Origin: Bacteroidota bacterium
GTDB taxonomy: Bacteria; Bacteroidota; Bacteroidia; Flavobacteriales; Crocinitomicaceae
Length of the DNA stretch: 15,656 nt
NCBI GenBank assembly: GCA_029558435.1
Contig: JAKQEZ010000692.1
Coordinates: 1-15,656 of the forward strand
Reading direction: 5' to 3'
The position numbers and the translations under genes are program-made. The notes beneath the pieces are model-generated. The model made no database searches. It was not told where the DNA came from and worked only from the letters and a program-made list of their open reading frames with translations. This document shows positions 7,990-15,599 of this stretch, in pieces; positions within the stretch are counted from its first letter, which is position 1; every line of letters starts with the position of its first letter.

Positions 7990-8220
7990 TAAACGGGATG
8001 TCAGAACACTCAGCCCGGATAGCAGAATACTCAGTCGGTATTGCAACTTTCTTTGTCGGAATGTGAAAATACTTGTCGTGGATTGGAGATTTCTAAAACC
8101 GATTGAAAACTTTCTCGGTGCGTTCAAGAAAAAACTCTGTCGGAATGCGAGTTTTCTAAAACAGGAAGGGAGTTTCGTCACTGCGGATGGCAACTCCCTT
8201 CTCCGTGATGCTTAATTTCT
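7990..8220. repeat. Degenerate 21-bp tandem repeat array
   Basis: Cutting the sequence every 21 bases from 7990 without any gap gives 11 units in which positions 20-21 read CT in 10 and GT in one (8158-8178). G at position 7 is in 10 of 11, A at 9 in 9 of 11, T at 10 in 9 of 11, A at 14 in 10 of 11, and position 15 is always a purine. Two weaker units (8221-8241 and 8242-8262) continue the phase into the 3' end of the next gene. The period equals two DNA helical turns and also seven codons, so both strands stay open and show seven-residue periodicity. Unit identity is low, so this is an old or function-constrained array rather than a recent slippage product. Confidence 0.8.
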
Positions 8221-8221
8221 A

Positions 8222-8273
8222 AAGCAAGTTGTCAGTTTACTTCTTTTTGGGTCGGGTAAACTCCAACTTGCTT
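8222..8273 (-). terminator. Hairpin across the stop codon of the 245-residue gene
   Basis: AAGCAAGTTG plus AGTTTAC (8222-8240) pairs with GTAAACT plus CAACTTGCTT (8256-8273): 17 pairs with one small bulge and a 15-base loop (8241-8255). The TAA stop at 8239-8237 lies at the inner end of one arm, so the fold includes the last codons and the stop. On the - strand it is followed by CTTTAGAAATT, a weak U-tract. It may act as a terminator or as a 3' end stabiliser. A second stem (AAGGGAGTT 8166-8174 with AACTCCCTT 8192-8200) lies further downstream. Confidence 0.5.
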
Positions 8274-8974
8274 ACTTGTTTGAACTGTGGGCTTGTAGCC
8301 CCGAAAACTGATTTAACATATTTCTTCGCCTCTAAAGCAACGTCCACCAGTCCGCTTGTTTGTGCGTAAAGTATGCTGTCGCGTGTAATACGAGCGTTAC
8401 TGTAATTGGTATAGGCGTTAATTACTGCTGTGTTGGTCGCCCTTAAATTGCCAAGATTTGTCTGCAAAGTTGAAATTTGCAACTCGGTTTCGTTAGGTGT
8501 GTAGGTTGGTTCAGTTCCTACCAAGTCAATGAGTTTGCCGAAGTTGTCAATCAGTGCATCATAGCTTTGCTGTGATACAGAAATTGTTTTGTCCTCTGCT
8601 GCTTCGCTGTCGGCTTTTGGTTTTGGCTTGTCGGCTGCTCGCTTTCCCTGAATTTTGTTGTTAATAGTTTTTGCATCCTTTACCAATTTATCAGTGGCAT
8701 CGGTAGCATCTAAAGCGTTTACAATTCGGGTGCAAAGTTTTTTGAGTGGGTCAAAAGCGGTCTGCCTTTGATTGGTTGCAACCGTGAAAGTATTTTTGGC
8801 GTTGGTAACGCTTGTGATACTGCTTTCTGCGTTGCTGTGTAGTGTGGTTAAATTTCCGATTTGCAAAATTGCTTTGCTCGGATTGTAGTTGCCACCGTAG
8901 CCATTGCAGAAGGAAATCAAGTCTTCAAAGTTGGCTACATTCTTGGCATGTCCTGTTTCTGATGTTGATGCCAT
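8237..8974 (-). CDS. Uncharacterised helical protein with internal duplication
   Basis: This 245-residue protein has no signal peptide or membrane helix. It is rich in Ala, Thr, Asn and Lys and predicted to be mostly helical. Two halves align without gaps at an offset of 128 residues. Residues 30-74 and 158-202 share Y-x-P-x4-LQI-x2-L, a VxNA block and a later Arg (R70/R198), about 14 identities over 45. A charged linker (about 108-132, KPKPKADSEAAEDK) joins the halves. The C-terminus KYVKSVFGATSPQFKQVSKLEF followed by basic residues is distinctive. I recall similar uncharacterised proteins in environmental Bacteroidota but know no function. It is 86 bases downstream of the T9SS gene set on the same strand. 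Its 3' end lies in a hairpin and the tail of the 21-bp array. Confidence 0.8.
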   Translation of the reverse strand: MASTSETGHAKNVANFEDLISFCNGYGGNYNPSKAILQIGNLTTLHSNAESSITSVTNAKNTFTVATNQRQTAFDPLKKLCTRIVNALDATDATDKLVKDAKTINNKIQGKRAADKPKPKADSEAAEDKTISVSQQSYDALIDNFGKLIDLVGTEPTYTPNETELQISTLQTNLGNLRATNTAVINAYTNYSNARITRDSILYAQTSGLVDVALEAKKYVKSVFGATSPQFKQVSKLEFTRPKKK

Positions 8975-9060
8975 AATGTTGTAAGTTTTGGAGTTAAGAA
9001 AATATGTTTTGATGTATGGCTAAGATATAACAAATAATCTCAAAACACATCACGACAATA

Positions 9061-9927
9061 TTATTCCTTCAGAATTTTTTTGACGAGGCGTTGACCATTT
9101 GGCAAAAGGATATGAAGGAAATACATGCCAGAATTAAAATCATGTAAATCAAGTTTGAAATTATTAGGTGCAACTATGGTATTTACCTCCTTCAGTTTCT
9201 TGCCATGAACATCAAAAACAGAAATACTATTTACTTTTTCAATTGATAGAACAATTGAAAGTTGGTCTTTAACAGGAATCGGATAAATCAAAACGTGTTC
9301 TCTTGGGTTAACTATTTCATCCACTGAAACATTCAGACAATTATTTTGAAAAGCATAAAAATTTTGAATTGTGCTATCTCCGTAATCACAAATTCCGTAA
9401 GATTCTTGGTCAACAATATTAGGACAATACAAATAAGGAAAGATATAGTTTGAACCGATAAATTCCGTATAAGAAAATCCATTGCAATTTGGTGTTGAAG
9501 TATCGCCAATAATAGAACTGCAAAATTTCCTTAGAAATTTATTTCCGACATCAATTGAATCAATCTTATTAATTACAGCATAAACGATACTGTCAATACC
9601 ACAAAATCCGTCAGAGTAATTAGCATTGTAGAATGAAATAGTATCGCCAATGTGAGCATTGTAATAGTAGGTTGGTCTGAACTTACCTGCAATATATATA
9701 TATGCGGTATCATTACTTTCGTAGGTGTATATCGGTGAGATGTTACCTATTTTTTTGCAACTAATCCCATTAATAATTGTATCGCCTTCAACTTTTATGG
9801 TTGTGTAATAGGTTGGTGACATCCATGAATAACTTACTATCCATGTAGAAGAAGGCAGTGCCCATTTTTGTGCAAATGTGATTGTATTTATTAACAACAC
9901 GAATGCTATCAGAATAATAGTTCTCAT
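9061..9927 (-). CDS. Secreted protein with T9SS type A sorting domain
   Basis: The 288 residues start with a clear signal peptide (MRTIILIAFVLLINTITFAQ, probable cleavage near residue 19-20). The middle (about 21-205) is rich in Tyr, Asn, Ser and Cys, with beta-strand character (TTIKVEGDTIINGISCKKI) and several Cys that may form disulfides. No enzyme motif is seen. Residues about 213-288 form a type IX sorting domain: YPIPVKDQL in place of the common YPNP, then ISVFDVHGKKL, FNSGMYFLHI and a KKILKE end. Such domains direct export across the outer membrane and attachment at the cell surface. The start overlaps the stop of the upstream gene as ATGA, so it is co-translated with that gene. Confidence 0.85.
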   Translation of the reverse strand: MRTIILIAFVLLINTITFAQKWALPSSTWIVSYSWMSPTYYTTIKVEGDTIINGISCKKIGNISPIYTYESNDTAYIYIAGKFRPTYYYNAHIGDTISFYNANYSDGFCGIDSIVYAVINKIDSIDVGNKFLRKFCSSIIGDTSTPNCNGFSYTEFIGSNYIFPYLYCPNIVDQESYGICDYGDSTIQNFYAFQNNCLNVSVDEIVNPREHVLIYPIPVKDQLSIVLSIEKVNSISVFDVHGKKLKEVNTIVAPNNFKLDLHDFNSGMYFLHILLPNGQRLVKKILKE

Positions 9928-11456
9928 GGCTTGATTATTTTACGTGATGAAATTATTCTGCTTTCGTTAAAGAATTGTGCTATTAAAACACCCTTAGGGA
10001 AGGATTCAGTGTTTAGAATGTAGGTTGTATGGTTTACAAGATTTGGAATGTTGTATAACTCACGCCCTTCGACCGAATAAATTTTTAAGGAGTAATGATT
10101 TTGTTCATTTGGAGCATTGAAATAGATATGCAACCTATCGGAAATAGGATTAGGATAAACAGATAAATAGGAAACTTCATTTTCACTTCCCTCTATTCCT
10201 ACACTTTCACAGCCCGGGACTAAGCATCCGTAACTATCTAAGCGCAATAGCCATCCCCGTTGCGGATAATCATTAAACCAATCTATGCGCTCGCCTGCGG
10301 CAACAATGCCTCCATCGGGTAATTCTACGAAGTCATACAAATAGTTAGTTTGCCCCGGGTAATCTTCGGTATTAAAATATTTGCGCTGCCAAATTACTTT
10401 GCCATCTTCATTAAGTTTGATTAACCAACCTGTATTCTTATATGGCTGACCGTCTGTATAGGTGGAATCATAAGTTCCTCCAACTGCTAAGTAATTTCCA
10501 TCGGATAGTTTTTTAAGTTGAAATAAATTGGGGATTGCGCTTGCCTGACCGAGTTTTAATTCCCATAGTTTGTTATGCAAGCTGTCTTCCCGCACAATAT
10601 AGCCGGTTCTCATACTTAGATAAGTTGGCGGGTTGCCGCCACTATTATAAATGGCATTTATCCATTCACTAACATAAATACCTCCGCTATCATTTAACTG
10701 TAGATATGCGTTTGCCCCAAAGGTCTTTTTCGTAGTATCTATCCAAGTAGATAGCAAATTTCCTGCTGTGTCAATGGTTCGAAATAATGTATTGATATTA
10801 CTGGTTGGTCCATTAAAGTTGTTTCCACTACAGCTTGATGAAAGCAGAATATGCCCACTTTGTAACAGCGTAATGTCTGTGGGGATTTCGTTTAAATAAC
10901 TGAATTTTTTTCTCCAAATTGTATTACCCGAAGGGTCGGTTTTTATTAAGATGGAACTTATAATGTCGTTTGCGGTAGTATGCCTCCCCAAAATGATAAA
11001 ACAAGAATCAGGTAATTCAATGACACCAATAAAACCGTAGCCCCATGCCGTGCTATCTATGTATTGTTTGGCAAACTCTATTGAGCCGTTTCTTTTTAGT
11101 TTGAAAAAAAGCCCCCCCACGCCACTTAATCCTTTAGTGCCAACAAATGCAAATCCACCATCTTTTGTAATAAGGAAACGACTTGCAGTAAAATAATCAG
11201 TGAAAGAATCTAACATTGCGGAATAGCCGATGAGAGGCGTTCCATCCAAATCAATTTTTGCAATGATGTATTTCACAGGAAAAGGCGGAAACCATTCAGC
11301 TAAATAACCATGAGCAATAAGGGTATCGTCCACTAAATGCAAGCCCCTGAAAACTGCTGCGGGTTTATCTAAAAGATAGCCGTTGTTGTAGGTTTGAGCT
11401 TTTGTGAAACCAACCCAAAAAACGAAACAGAATAATATGAATGTTAGTTTGCTCAT
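9924..11456 (-). CDS. Secreted beta-propeller-like protein with T9SS type A sorting domain
   Basis: I choose the ATG at 11456 (510 residues, MSKLTFILFCFVFWVGFTKAQ). The frame also opens at 11480, but those eight extra residues are encoded inside a perfect hairpin and would spoil the signal peptide. The body shows repeated units of the form GGFAFVGT...FFKLKRNGSIEFAK, ILIKTDPSGNTIWRKKF and GWLIKLNEDGKVIWQRKY. This blade pattern is common in Bacteroidota secreted proteins and ends in RLDSYGCLVPGC. The last 80 or so residues are the sorting domain (SVYPNPISDRLHIYF, LKIYSVEGREL, and a final SSRKIIKP). No catalytic residues are evident. It is likely a surface-bound binding or adhesion protein. The stop overlaps the next gene by 4 bases. 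Confidence 0.87.
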   Translation of the reverse strand: MSKLTFILFCFVFWVGFTKAQTYNNGYLLDKPAAVFRGLHLVDDTLIAHGYLAEWFPPFPVKYIIAKIDLDGTPLIGYSAMLDSFTDYFTASRFLITKDGGFAFVGTKGLSGVGGLFFKLKRNGSIEFAKQYIDSTAWGYGFIGVIELPDSCFIILGRHTTANDIISSILIKTDPSGNTIWRKKFSYLNEIPTDITLLQSGHILLSSSCSGNNFNGPTSNINTLFRTIDTAGNLLSTWIDTTKKTFGANAYLQLNDSGGIYVSEWINAIYNSGGNPPTYLSMRTGYIVREDSLHNKLWELKLGQASAIPNLFQLKKLSDGNYLAVGGTYDSTYTDGQPYKNTGWLIKLNEDGKVIWQRKYFNTEDYPGQTNYLYDFVELPDGGIVAAGERIDWFNDYPQRGWLLRLDSYGCLVPGCESVGIEGSENEVSYLSVYPNPISDRLHIYFNAPNEQNHYSLKIYSVEGRELYNIPNLVNHTTYILNTESFPKGVLIAQFFNESRIISSRKIIKP

Positions 11457-11463
11457 AGTTAAT

Positions 11464-11496
11464 AAAGCGGGTTCTGCCAAAGGCAGAACCCGCTTT
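11464..11496 (-). terminator. Perfect 15-bp hairpin between two T9SS genes
   Basis: AAAGCGGGTTCTGCC (11464-11478) and GGCAGAACCCGCTTT (11482-11496) are perfectly complementary around a 3-base loop. The hairpin is 7 bases beyond the stop of the metalloprotease gene and is followed on the - strand by TTTATTAACTA, a short U-rich tract. This fits an intrinsic terminator or an attenuating or stabilising intercistronic hairpin, because the next gene starts only 8 bases later at 11456. Confidence 0.75.
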
Positions 11497-11503
11497 GATT
11501 TGG

Positions 11504-14500
11504 TTACTTAATGAGAACAAACTTTTGATTAGCTACAGCATTGCCATCGGCAGAAAGTGCATAGATATAAGTGTCTTGTTGCCACTGCCTTGTGTCAATT
11601 GCAATTTGCCCGTATTTGGTTGAAAGTTGCTGTTTATGAATTACAACGCCTTTCAAATCGGTAATGGTAAGCATTCCTTCCATTGCGCCTGTTGGAAGAT
11701 TATAACTGAACTCCACATAATCTTTTGCAGGATTGGGGAAAACATTGATAGACGGTAAAAGCGGATTGTCTTTGCCTACAGGTGCTTTATCTGTTTTAAA
11801 TGATTGAGTTCCATCAGGAAGCATTAAGCCGTAATCACATTCAGTGCCGTAAACAAAGCCAAGTAAATTGCAAGCACGAACTTTAGCAATTCCTTCTCCA
11901 TTATCTGCCAAATCCTGAATAATGCTGCGCTCGCTTTCGTCTAACAAAAAGATATTTCTGCCTGATGTATTTACCCCTGCAAGCACATTAAACAGCGATT
12001 GAAGTCCGTTATATTCCAACTGTTCTTTTTCATTCAACTTATAAATGGTAGGAACTGTTGATAAAATTGCCAACCCTGCATTGTAGTTACCTGTTTCAAA
12101 ATAATCGTCAACAATTTGGTAATCGCCATTTGGTGTTTGATAAGTTGCCAACCAACTGCGTAATTGCGGATGATTTATTTCCTGATTATCACCACGTTTT
12201 GAAAGCATGTCGTGAACAAGGTATGTTATTGCTTGGTCGCGCTGTGCTTTAGTGTTTGAAATGGCTGCCTCTAAAAATGTTCTTGGCGTGGTTTGACTAC
12301 TGCCGTCTCTTAATAGTTCTATCATCCAAGCAGGCAGGGGATTTACTTTTTCTGAAAGATGTTTTATTAATTCTTCATCTTTCAACCCATCGGGATTAGC
12401 CGCTAACACTTCAAAAATAATTGCATCGGGCAAGACATTTGTTTTATCAGAGGATTCTTTCAACACATCTTTTGAAAGGTATGGTGATTTTCCTAAAAGG
12501 TTTTGGCGAAGTTGCCAAGTTTCGGTAGGCCAAGAGCTTTCTACTGTTTGTTTGAGTTGAGGAGTGTTGCCACCGTCCACTAAAGAAGCGTATAAACCCT
12601 TATATTGGTTCAATGCTTGGTCGTTAGTTTGATAATCCAATAAAAGTTGTTGCTTTACTTCTTCTGATAATTCACCATTGTTAATTCCTAACTCGGCTAT
12701 TTCGCTGTTTTTACCAGAACCGCCACTGCTGAATGTTGATGGACAGGTGTTTGCTGTAAGCAAAACACGAGTAACTCTATTTGTTGTAACGTAAAACGGG
12801 TATTTAGGATTTGACAAATTAGCAGCACCATCATAGAAATAAGTAATGTTTGGAGTGTTTGGATTAGCAATATCACTCTCGCTGTTTACTCCTGAACGTG
12901 TAAAAGTATTACCGGCTGAATTGATGGCGTTTGTATTCGTAGAGTTTAACTTTCCTTGATATTGCCTTACACCATCATTTACAGGGTCGGTTCCATAAAT
13001 GTAAATATCGTTAGTGCCGATAGTAGTGTGTGTATTACACAAATAAGCTAACCCGCTATACAAGCCAGTTGAAGCATCATAACCTCTGTTCCGTTGATAA
13101 GCGTAATTGCCAATAGTTACATTGGTGAATGAGTTTTTATAAACCTGATTGTTGTTCATTCCAGTGGTTGTCAACCAAGTTCCAATTGATGTTGAGTTTG
13201 GAGCAGTATCTCTTGCAATGGCATTTTCCTCAATGCGATAACCTGTGCCAACATTGAAGTTTATCCCCGTTGTCCACCAACTTGCGAAACGAGGCTTGCC
13301 AACGGTTAGATTGTTACGAGTAATAATGGCATTATCAACGCCTTCATTATGCACTCCAAACAAGCAGTTAATGAAATTGCTTTTGTCAATGTTGTAGTTG
13401 TAAGAAACACCTGAAACACGCTTTGCCCAAATGCCATAATTCAAATTACGGAAAATGTTAGGCGCGTAATTGCAACAAACTCCCGGTAAACAAGCTACTG
13501 TCCAATCGCAACCTGAAACAATGAAGTTTGCATCTTCTGTGTAAATGCCGTTGCCAAGATGCGAAAATAAGGTTGCATTGGTATTTGAGTTTTCAAAAGT
13601 GCAACCATAAAAACGAACACCGTCCACATTCCACATGGTAACGTGGTGAGATGGGCTGCTGCCGTCATTTAAGTTAGCTGTGGTTTCAAATTTACAATTA
13701 CGGAAGTAACTAAGATTGCCTCTCTTTTGCGCAGGGTTAGCAGGATTGAAATTTTGGTATTTTAAAAATTCAATATCTCGTTTATTATTTCTGAAAATGG
13801 AATTGCCGTAAGCCTGAACAATTCCTCCTGTGTTTAACATTTGCCAGTCACCCGCTTTTCCGAGTGAAATAGCAGTGTTTGCATTTTCAATTATTGCTCC
13901 GTTTTTCAACTCAACAAATCCCTGATAAAGTTGATTGCTGCCATAGACATATTGGTGTTGTGATGCGTTGCCCCAAACTTCAATACCCTGCCATAATCCA
14001 CTACAGCCATAACTAGTTCCTGTTGTTATTACTCCACCGTCAATTACTAAACGGGCATTCTGTTCTACAATAATTTTAGAACCAGGAACCATGCTAAGTT
14101 GGCACGTTATCGTAAGTGTATTGCCCGCTTTTACTACAATATCTTGATAAAACTTTATGTTAAAATCCCATGTTTCATTGGCCTGAACTAAGTATGGAGT
14201 TGAACCATATCCACACATATATCTTCTCATTATTGTGTTGGTCATTGCATTTCTATGTATTCTACCAGCTTGCATACGGGAAATAAACCTGCCCCTTGAC
14301 CCCATAAAATTATTAGTGCAGTTATCATTATTGTTTGCAAATGGATTACAGTTATTTGCCCCTCCAATACACCCATTATATAGATAAGTTTCCCAAGTAT
14401 GAGTTCCAGAATTTCCAAAGACATCTGTTAAGTAATCAATGTCATTAACATTGGAAATGTCTTGACCAAACCAAGAAGTGTTTCCGCAACTTCCATTTGC

Positions 14501-15184
14501 ATAAACATGATTAACACCTACAACATGAAAGATTTCGTGTAAAAGGTTTCCTGCTACTCCATCTACAGAAGCATTTGAACATAATTGTCTTGCCATCCAA
14601 ATCGTGCCACTATTAGGATTTGCTCTGCCTCCAGGAATACAACTGCCCCCTGCCCCTAGTGTATCTCCAATGAAAAAGACATTTATAACCTCCCCCGGAG
14701 CTACAGCATTAGCCCCTGAAAATGTCCCCCATGTAACATCGCTTTGTGTAAAGTTTAAAGCAACTCTGTTAACACGAATACGTGTATCTTGAACATAACA
14801 ACTTGAGCCACAAACTGCCGTTCTTGGGTCGCTTGGAGTTTCGTTATTTGATAAAAAATCATTCATCCTTGTAACAATATCATTTAAAAATTGCATGTGG
14901 GATGAATTATTTTGAGAGTAGTTTCCGGGATTGTTAGGGTTTGACCGTTGTCTGATAGTAAAAGCAATATTGATATTCTTAATTGGAATGTTGCTTGTGG
15001 GATACCAACTCGTTTGTAACCTATAGAAGTTTAAAAATTCATTAGAAGAAAAGGAGCAAGTTTGACCACGAGGGCCTTCACCACTTGAGTAGTTTTCAGT
15101 AAGACCTTCGCACATAAATATCTGAGCATGAATGCTTGTTGAGATTATTATACCAGCAAACATTATTAGTGTTATTTTTTTCAT
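11504..15184 (-). CDS. Secreted metzincin-type metalloprotease with beta-helix region and T9SS sorting domain
   Basis: The 1226 residues begin with a signal peptide (about 1-20, ending SIHAQ). The N-terminal domain holds the metzincin zinc motif HEIFHVVGVNH (H216, E217, H220, G223, H226). A candidate Met-turn is NNFMG (M294), followed by RFISRMQAGRIHRNAM, an arrangement like M43 pappalysin-type peptidases. Cys are frequent nearby and may form disulfides. Residues about 340-800 look like a right-handed parallel beta-helix: many short strands with Asn-rich turns such as GNSIFRNNKRDIEF, NGIYTEDANFIVSGC and IITRNNLTV. Residues about 825-1115 are mainly helical, of unknown role. The end (about 1140-1226, INVFPNPAKDYVEFSY, LTITDLKGVVI) is a T9SS type A sorting domain. 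It is probably a surface or extracellular protease acting on protein or glycan-associated substrates, and it leads the gene set. Confidence 0.9.
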   Translation of the reverse strand: MKKITLIMFAGIIISTSIHAQIFMCEGLTENYSSGEGPRGQTCSFSSNEFLNFYRLQTSWYPTSNIPIKNINIAFTIRQRSNPNNPGNYSQNNSSHMQFLNDIVTRMNDFLSNNETPSDPRTAVCGSSCYVQDTRIRVNRVALNFTQSDVTWGTFSGANAVAPGEVINVFFIGDTLGAGGSCIPGGRANPNSGTIWMARQLCSNASVDGVAGNLLHEIFHVVGVNHVYANGSCGNTSWFGQDISNVNDIDYLTDVFGNSGTHTWETYLYNGCIGGANNCNPFANNNDNCTNNFMGSRGRFISRMQAGRIHRNAMTNTIMRRYMCGYGSTPYLVQANETWDFNIKFYQDIVVKAGNTLTITCQLSMVPGSKIIVEQNARLVIDGGVITTGTSYGCSGLWQGIEVWGNASQHQYVYGSNQLYQGFVELKNGAIIENANTAISLGKAGDWQMLNTGGIVQAYGNSIFRNNKRDIEFLKYQNFNPANPAQKRGNLSYFRNCKFETTANLNDGSSPSHHVTMWNVDGVRFYGCTFENSNTNATLFSHLGNGIYTEDANFIVSGCDWTVACLPGVCCNYAPNIFRNLNYGIWAKRVSGVSYNYNIDKSNFINCLFGVHNEGVDNAIITRNNLTVGKPRFASWWTTGINFNVGTGYRIEENAIARDTAPNSTSIGTWLTTTGMNNNQVYKNSFTNVTIGNYAYQRNRGYDASTGLYSGLAYLCNTHTTIGTNDIYIYGTDPVNDGVRQYQGKLNSTNTNAINSAGNTFTRSGVNSESDIANPNTPNITYFYDGAANLSNPKYPFYVTTNRVTRVLLTANTCPSTFSSGGSGKNSEIAELGINNGELSEEVKQQLLLDYQTNDQALNQYKGLYASLVDGGNTPQLKQTVESSWPTETWQLRQNLLGKSPYLSKDVLKESSDKTNVLPDAIIFEVLAANPDGLKDEELIKHLSEKVNPLPAWMIELLRDGSSQTTPRTFLEAAISNTKAQRDQAITYLVHDMLSKRGDNQEINHPQLRSWLATYQTPNGDYQIVDDYFETGNYNAGLAILSTVPTIYKLNEKEQLEYNGLQSLFNVLAGVNTSGRNIFLLDESERSIIQDLADNGEGIAKVRACNLLGFVYGTECDYGLMLPDGTQSFKTDKAPVGKDNPLLPSINVFPNPAKDYVEFSYNLPTGAMEGMLTITDLKGVVIHKQQLSTKYGQIAIDTRQWQQDTYIYALSADGNAVANQKFVLIK

Positions 15185-15342
15185 GATTATAGTTTTAAAA
15201 GATTAAGGAAAGAAAAATGCAGTATTATAACTGTTACTTCTAGCTAAGTCGCTGCGGTGGGTGGGGGTGAAGTGTTGTAAATTCCATGATACTTAATTTT
15301 GGTTTGTTTTATTCAAACATCTACCGTATCAACTACTCATTA

Positions 15343-15350
15343 CAAATGTA
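15343..15350 (-). promoter_or_regulatory. Possible Bacteroidota -7 box (TACATTTG)
   Basis: On the - strand this reads TACATTTG, an exact match to the TAnnTTTG -7 consensus of the Bacteroidota primary sigma factor. It would give the metalloprotease gene a leader of about 150 bases. A TTTG at 15367-15364 could be the upstream box, but the 13-base spacing is shorter than the usual 17-23, so support is modest. Confidence 0.3.
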
Positions 15351-15443
15351 TAATCAATTTTCTCAAAAAAAGGAAAATATTTTTTTGAAGCAAATCAATA
15401 TGTGAGTTTTAGGGATTACTGTCGGAATACGGGGCGGGTAGCA

Positions 15444-15509
15444 CAAAAGCAAATGTGAAGCAACTGACGGGTAGATTTGTGGGTTGGCGTTGCTTCTCTT
15501 TTGCTTTTG
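15444..15509. repeat. Imperfect hairpin, copy 3 of a three-copy family
   Basis: Arms 15444-15464 and 15489-15509 match at 19 of 21 positions. T15454 and T15456 face T15499 and T15497, the same double T-T mismatch as in copies 1 and 2. The TGTG arm comes first here and the CTCT arm second, the reverse of the other copies. The 24-base loop keeps the same orientation and contains GGGTAG, TTTGTG and GGTTGG, close to the copy 1 loop. Confidence 0.8.
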
Positions 15510-15599
15510 GTGAAGCATAGCCAAACGGCTTTGCCGATATTTTTTGTTTTTGTGTCCGACTATACTTTATGTAATGGTGTGACGAAAAATGGTTGCAGG

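Larger units (their letters stand above)
7331..8236. other. Gene-poor segment with several structured and repeated elements
   Basis: About 900 bases lie between hsdR and the next gene on the same strand with no convincing protein gene. The segment holds two hairpins of one family (7382-7470 and 7894-7958), an inverted-repeat element (7677-7804) and a degenerate 21-bp tandem array from 7990. The octamer TTGTGCGG occurs four times (7424, 7456, 7490, 7927). Frames that happen to stay open here have compositions dictated by the repeats. The hsdR promoter should also be here but could not be pinned down. Confidence 0.8.

Noticed and set aside
7762..8215. Overlapping open frames on both strands (- 7762-8193 and + 7799-8215).
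   Set aside because: Both are held open by the 21-bp (seven-codon) repeat phase and cross the hairpin and inverted-repeat elements. Neither has a recognisable domain or a credible start context.
7990..8262. CRISPR array.
   Set aside because: The period is 21 bp with no conserved repeat separated by unique spacers, and no cas genes are present.
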